NCBI GenBank assembly: GCA_051008185.1
Contig: JBPCXW010000096.1
Coordinates: 1 to 7,179, forward strand
From: CAXMWX01 sp051008185
Lineage (GTDB): Bacteria; Pseudomonadota; Gammaproteobacteria; Eutrophobiales; Eutrophobiaceae
DNA length: 7,179 nucleotides
Direction of reading: 5' to 3'
Shown here: one piece after another, positions 4,063 to 7,179 of the stretch
Layout of the letters: every line of letters starts with the position of its first letter
Position numbering within the stretch: position 1 is the first letter of the stretch
The notes under the pieces: generated by a model
The model's input: only the letters and a program-made list of their open reading frames with translations
What the model was told of the DNA's origin: nothing
Databases searched by the model: none
Position numbers and translations under genes: made by a program

Positions 4063-5886
4063 TTACTGCTCCAGAAAAGTTCGCAGTTGTTCCGAACGGC
4101 TCGGATGCCGTAACTTGCGTAACGCCTTGGCCTCTATCTGGCGAATGCGCTCGCGGGTAACATCAAACTGCTTGCCTACTTCTTCCAGAGTATGATCCTG
4201 ATTCATATCAATACCGAAACGCATACGCAACACCTTCGCTTCTCTGGGCGTCAAATTATCCAGCGAGTCGCGCGTGGCACGGCGCAGGCCCTCAAAGCCG
4301 GCCGAGTCCGATGGCGCCTGGGTATTCAGGTCCTCAATGAAGTCGCCCAAATGTGAATCTTCATCATCACCGACCGGCGTCTCCATGGAGATGGGCTCTT
4401 TGGCAATCTTCAGCACCTTGCGAACTTTCTCTTCCGGTATATCCATCTTTTCCGCCAGTTCTTCCGGTGTCGGTTCCCGACCCTTCTCCTGCAAGATCTG
4501 CCGGGAGATACGGTTCAGTTTGTTAATCGTCTCAATCATGTGCACCGGAATACGAATCGTCCGCGCCTGATCCGCGATAGAGCGAGTAATGGCTTGACGT
4601 ATCCACCATGTCGCGTAGGTGGAGAACTTGTAACCGCGCCGGTATTCAAACTTGTCCACCGCTTTCATCAAGCCGATGTTGCCTTCCTGGATCAAATCCA
4701 GAAACAACAGGCCGCGATTGGTATATTTCTTGGCGATGGAGATAACCAACCTGAGGTTGGCCTCAACCATTTCTTTCTTCGCCCGCCTCGCCTTGGCCTC
4801 GCCGATTGAAATCTTGCGATTGATCTCTTTCAGTTCCGCTATGCTTAGCAGGTTGTCGTCCATGGCCACCGACAGTTTCTTCTGTAGCTTGATCACATTG
4901 TCCTGCACCCTGACCAACGAAAGGGCATAAGGCTTGTCGCTATTGACATGTTGTATAATCCAGTCGGGTTGCGCCTCATTGCCGAGGAAAGATTCTATAA
5001 AATCCTTGCGCGGCATTTTCGCGACACGCACACACAGCTTCATTACCTCGCGTTCCGTCTGGCGGATAAGATCGATCAACTCTCTGACATTGTTGGTAAT
5101 GTCGTCAATGAAACGCGGCGCCAGTTTCAGCTCCATAAACTTTTCAGTGAGTTCCGTCTGCAAGGCCACGGCCCTTTTGTGCTCACGGCCATGGCGTTTC
5201 AGTGCCCTGACATATTTGGTGTAAATGCCTTCCATTTTCCTGACGGCCCGTCGTACTTCGCTGAGGTCAATGGATGAATCAGGTGCGTTTCCCTCATCGT
5301 CGTCATCACTGGCTTCGTTGGACGGCGGCGGCAAACCTGCATCCGGGTATTCTTCCTGCTCGTTGAAACCGACAATAACATCGGCCAGTTTCATCATCCC
5401 CCTTTCCACCAGATCATAAGCACCGAACAACAAATCAATGGTGTTGGGATACAGGGACAAGGCGGACAGCACCTGATGAATGCCTTCTTCAATACGCTTG
5501 GCGATCTTGATCTCACCTTCACGAGTCAGCAGATCAACCGTGCCCATCTCCCGCATATACATTCTTACCGGATCGGTGGTGCGACCCAGCTCGTTTTCCA
5601 CGGCGGCCAGAGGCGAGGTGGTCTCATCGGCATCGCTAGGGGTGGCGGATATCAGCGTGTTGATATCGGGCGGCGTCTCATGCACCTCAATCCCCATGTC
5701 CGTGATCATGCCGATGATCTCTTCAATCTGTTCGGGATCAACGATCCCGTCCGGCAGATGCTCATTGACTTCATGGTAGGTGAGGAAACCCTGTTCCTTG
5801 CCCTTGGCGATCAGCAGTTTGAGCTGTGATTCCTCATCATCTCCGCTAACTGGTGGTGGGCTGGTGTATTCTTCAATTTCCGACAT
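4063..5886 (-). CDS. rpoD: RNA polymerase primary sigma factor RpoD (sigma-70)
   Basis: This 607-residue primary sigma factor directs core RNA polymerase to housekeeping promoters. Region 1.1 is at about 17-80 and region 1.2 at about 95-130 (GRTTDPVRMYMREMGTVDLL). A non-conserved insert (about 135-355) includes an acidic patch (SDDDDEG, 193-199). Region 2 is at about 375-445 (ANLRLVISIAKKYTNRGL; the -10-reading YATWWIRQAITRSIADQ at 424-440), region 3 at about 457-535, and region 4 has the -35-binding helix-turn-helix VTRERIRQIEAKALRKLRHP (576-595). Length and insert are typical of Gammaproteobacteria (E. coli 613). The ATG at 5886 matches the usual N-terminus, with a modest AAAGAG upstream. 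dnaG lies 110 bp upstream on the same strand, as in the macromolecular-synthesis operon; the tRNA gene follows by 17 nt. Confidence 0.98.
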   Translation of the reverse strand: MSEIEEYTSPPPVSGDDEESQLKLLIAKGKEQGFLTYHEVNEHLPDGIVDPEQIEEIIGMITDMGIEVHETPPDINTLISATPSDADETTSPLAAVENELGRTTDPVRMYMREMGTVDLLTREGEIKIAKRIEEGIHQVLSALSLYPNTIDLLFGAYDLVERGMMKLADVIVGFNEQEEYPDAGLPPPSNEASDDDDEGNAPDSSIDLSEVRRAVRKMEGIYTKYVRALKRHGREHKRAVALQTELTEKFMELKLAPRFIDDITNNVRELIDLIRQTEREVMKLCVRVAKMPRKDFIESFLGNEAQPDWIIQHVNSDKPYALSLVRVQDNVIKLQKKLSVAMDDNLLSIAELKEINRKISIGEAKARRAKKEMVEANLRLVISIAKKYTNRGLLFLDLIQEGNIGLMKAVDKFEYRRGYKFSTYATWWIRQAITRSIADQARTIRIPVHMIETINKLNRISRQILQEKGREPTPEELAEKMDIPEEKVRKVLKIAKEPISMETPVGDDEDSHLGDFIEDLNTQAPSDSAGFEGLRRATRDSLDNLTPREAKVLRMRFGIDMNQDHTLEEVGKQFDVTRERIRQIEAKALRKLRHPSRSEQLRTFLEQ

Positions 5887-5952
5887 TTTGCTACTCTTTA
5901 TTAACGTAAGTTACTGATTTATATGAATATGAGGCGAAAAAAACAATCCACC

Positions 5953-5961
5953 ATTATAGCA
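5953..5961 (-). promoter_or_regulatory. rpoD: Extended -10 promoter upstream of rpoD
   Basis: The minus strand reads TGCTATAAT, a perfect -10 with the extended TGN element, in the dnaG-rpoD gap. No good -35 is found at 16-18 bp. Transcription would start near 5946, giving a 5' leader of about 60 nt with a run of seven T. It would let rpoD be expressed apart from dnaG. Confidence 0.5.
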
Positions 5962-5982
5962 CATAGTTTGACTTCGGGGCGT

Positions 5983-6008
5983 AAAATTCCACCTTTTCAG
6001 GTGGATTT
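5983..6008 (-). terminator. Hairpin across the dnaG stop (possible weak terminator)
   Basis: CCACC and GGTGG (6004-6000 with 5993-5989) pair around a 6-nt loop that contains the dnaG TGA. Flanking A and T bases extend the stem with one bulge, ending in TTTT. It could attenuate readthrough into rpoD or protect the dnaG 3' end. The T-run is short, so termination is uncertain. Confidence 0.35.
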
Positions 6009-7179
6009 CAGCGAGGCGATGCCCTTTCTCAGGGCCTCTTTATCTGCTTCGGACAGGTCTTTCAGGCCTTTACCGGCCTTGGCGGCGATCTCCTGTTGCA
6101 GGCGTTTTCCCTGTAATTTGGTCAAGGTGTCGCGGAATAGCCGCTCAATATCAAACCCATCCTCATCATAGACGGACAGGCCCGCCGCCAGGGCGTTCAG
6201 GCGCTCGTGGTAGGGCGTGTCACGCCAGTTCTCAACGATGGCGGCGCAGTTCGTATCCGGGCTTTGGTGGATAAAATCCAGCAGGTCTATCAAGAAATTG
6301 ACCCCGTCCACCGGGATGTCGCGCAGGCTTTCCACCTCCTCCACAAGGGCCGCCAGTGCCGGCCGGTATAGCAGGCAGGAGACAAGATTGCCCACGAGTT
6401 CATCCCCTTTCCGGGGAGCGGGGCGGACCGGTCTGCCGACCGGCCGCCGCTGTTTGTCCGGCAAGCCCTTGAGCATGTCCTCCAGGACTTGGCGTTCCAC
6501 CTTACACCGGAGCGCCACATCCCCAATCAGGATCTCCCGCAGACCGCTACGGGGCAACTTGTTGATAAAAGGCAGCACGGCATCCAGCAACTTGGCCCGC
6601 CCCTCGCGCGAGTCCGGATCGCTCCCGGCTTGCAGGCCGTCCAGCAGGAAATCCGAGAGGGGCAGGTATTGCTTGTCATCAAGAAAAGACTCGGCACCGT
6701 GTTGCCGCACATAGGAATCAGGATCGTCACCCTCAGGCATAAACATAAAGCGCGCCTCACGTCCTTCACTCAGTTGCGGCAAGGTATTTTCCAGCGCGCG
6801 CCAGGCGGCCTTCTTGCCCGCCTCGTCTCCGTCAAAGCAGAACACGAGTTGGCCGCTGTGACGAAACAGGCGTTGTATTTGATCGGCGGTGGCGGCGGTG
6901 CCGAGAGTCGCCACGGCATTGTGGATCCCGTATTGCGCCAGCGCGATGACATCCATATAACCCTCTACAAGATACAGCCGCTCAAGGTTCCTGTGTTGTT
7001 GCCGCGCCTGATGCAGACCATACAACTCCCGGCCCTTGTGAAAAACCGGGGTCTCCGGCGAGTTCAGGTATTTGGGATTCTCATCTCCGATAGCCCGGCC
7101 ACCAAAGCCGATGGCACGGCCACGCTGATCGCGAATGGGATACATGATGCGCTCACGAAAACGATCATAATGACCCTCA
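5997..7179 (-). CDS. dnaG: DNA primase DnaG, C-terminal 393 residues (5' end outside window)
   Basis: DnaG makes the RNA primers for chromosomal replication. The reading frame is open to the right edge: eleven more codons (EGHYDRFRERI) precede the Met at 7145, so that Met is internal. The zinc-binding domain and much of the polymerase N-part lie beyond the window. Visible are the end of the catalytic core (FRERIMYPIRDQRGRAIGFG, then PKYLNSPETPVFHKGRELYG) and the Toprim motifs: EGYMDV with its catalytic Glu (codon 6965-6963), and FCFDGDEAGKKAAW with the metal-binding Asp pair (6833-6825). The last roughly 150 residues are the poorly conserved C-terminal domain that binds DnaB helicase. In relatives rpsU lies upstream and rpoD downstream; only rpoD can be confirmed here. 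Confidence 0.97.
   Translation of the reverse strand, partial: EGHYDRFRERIMYPIRDQRGRAIGFGGRAIGDENPKYLNSPETPVFHKGRELYGLHQARQQHRNLERLYLVEGYMDVIALAQYGIHNAVATLGTAATADQIQRLFRHSGQLVFCFDGDEAGKKAAWRALENTLPQLSEGREARFMFMPEGDDPDSYVRQHGAESFLDDKQYLPLSDFLLDGLQAGSDPDSREGRAKLLDAVLPFINKLPRSGLREILIGDVALRCKVERQVLEDMLKGLPDKQRRPVGRPVRPAPRKGDELVGNLVSCLLYRPALAALVEEVESLRDIPVDGVNFLIDLLDFIHQSPDTNCAAIVENWRDTPYHERLNALAAGLSVYDEDGFDIERLFRDTLTKLQGKRLQQEIAAKAGKGLKDLSEADKEALRKGIASLKST

Noticed and set aside
4274..5829. Several plus-strand open frames opposite rpoD
   Set aside because: They are shadows of the strongly conserved rpoD frame; their translations match no family.
7143..7145. ATG as the start of a 382-codon dnaG
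   Set aside because: The frame and strong DnaG similarity continue upstream to the window edge, so it is an internal Met.

Overview
The window looks like a chromosomal segment of a gammaproteobacterium. The housekeeping part, dnaG-rpoD-tRNA-Ile2(CAU) on the minus strand, has protein sequences very close to those of Enterobacteria and Pseudomonads (RpoD of 607 residues with regions 1.1 to 4.2; DnaG with its Toprim and C-terminal domains). I cannot name the genus. Base composition looks mid-range in the core genes and more A+T-rich in the accessory genes (about 250-1100 and 2450-3680).

Layout from left to right. At 1-246 (minus) lies the N-terminal part of a Sel1-repeat protein that runs off the left edge. 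At 338-673 (minus) is a small MNT-type nucleotidyltransferase, the antitoxin half of HEPN/MNT modules, here without a HEPN partner. At 784-987 (minus) is a 67-residue two-helix membrane protein of the superinfection-immunity (Imm-like) family. It is divergent from a two-gene glutathione S-transferase operon (1115-2447, plus): a YfcG-type disulfide-bond oxidoreductase followed 1 nt later by a second GST of another subfamily. The divergent promoters appear to share their -35 region. At 2545-3678 (plus) lies a two-gene cassette: an HNH endonuclease with a characteristic N-terminal domain, and a 104-residue protein of unknown function.

From 4045 down to 3737 (minus) is the highlight: a tRNA-Ile(CAU) gene interrupted immediately 3' of the anticodon by a 232-nt group I intron. 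P1, P2 (GAGA loop), P3, P4, P6/P6a, P7, P8 and P9 (GAAA loop) can all be drawn by eye, and the intron ends in the expected terminal G. It resembles the compact tRNA introns of the Azoarcus type but carries an extra hairpin between the P7 and P3 strands. The tRNA begins only 17 nt after the rpoD stop, so it probably depends at least partly on rpoD transcription.

From 5886 down to 4063 is rpoD (primary sigma factor), and from the right edge to 5997 is the C-terminal part of dnaG (primase). A hairpin over the dnaG stop and an extended -10 element lie between the two, so rpoD probably has a promoter of its own in addition to readthrough from dnaG. In functional terms the right half is the macromolecular-synthesis locus plus a decoding tRNA that must self-splice. 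The left half is a mosaic of small stress, detoxification and defence-like genes.
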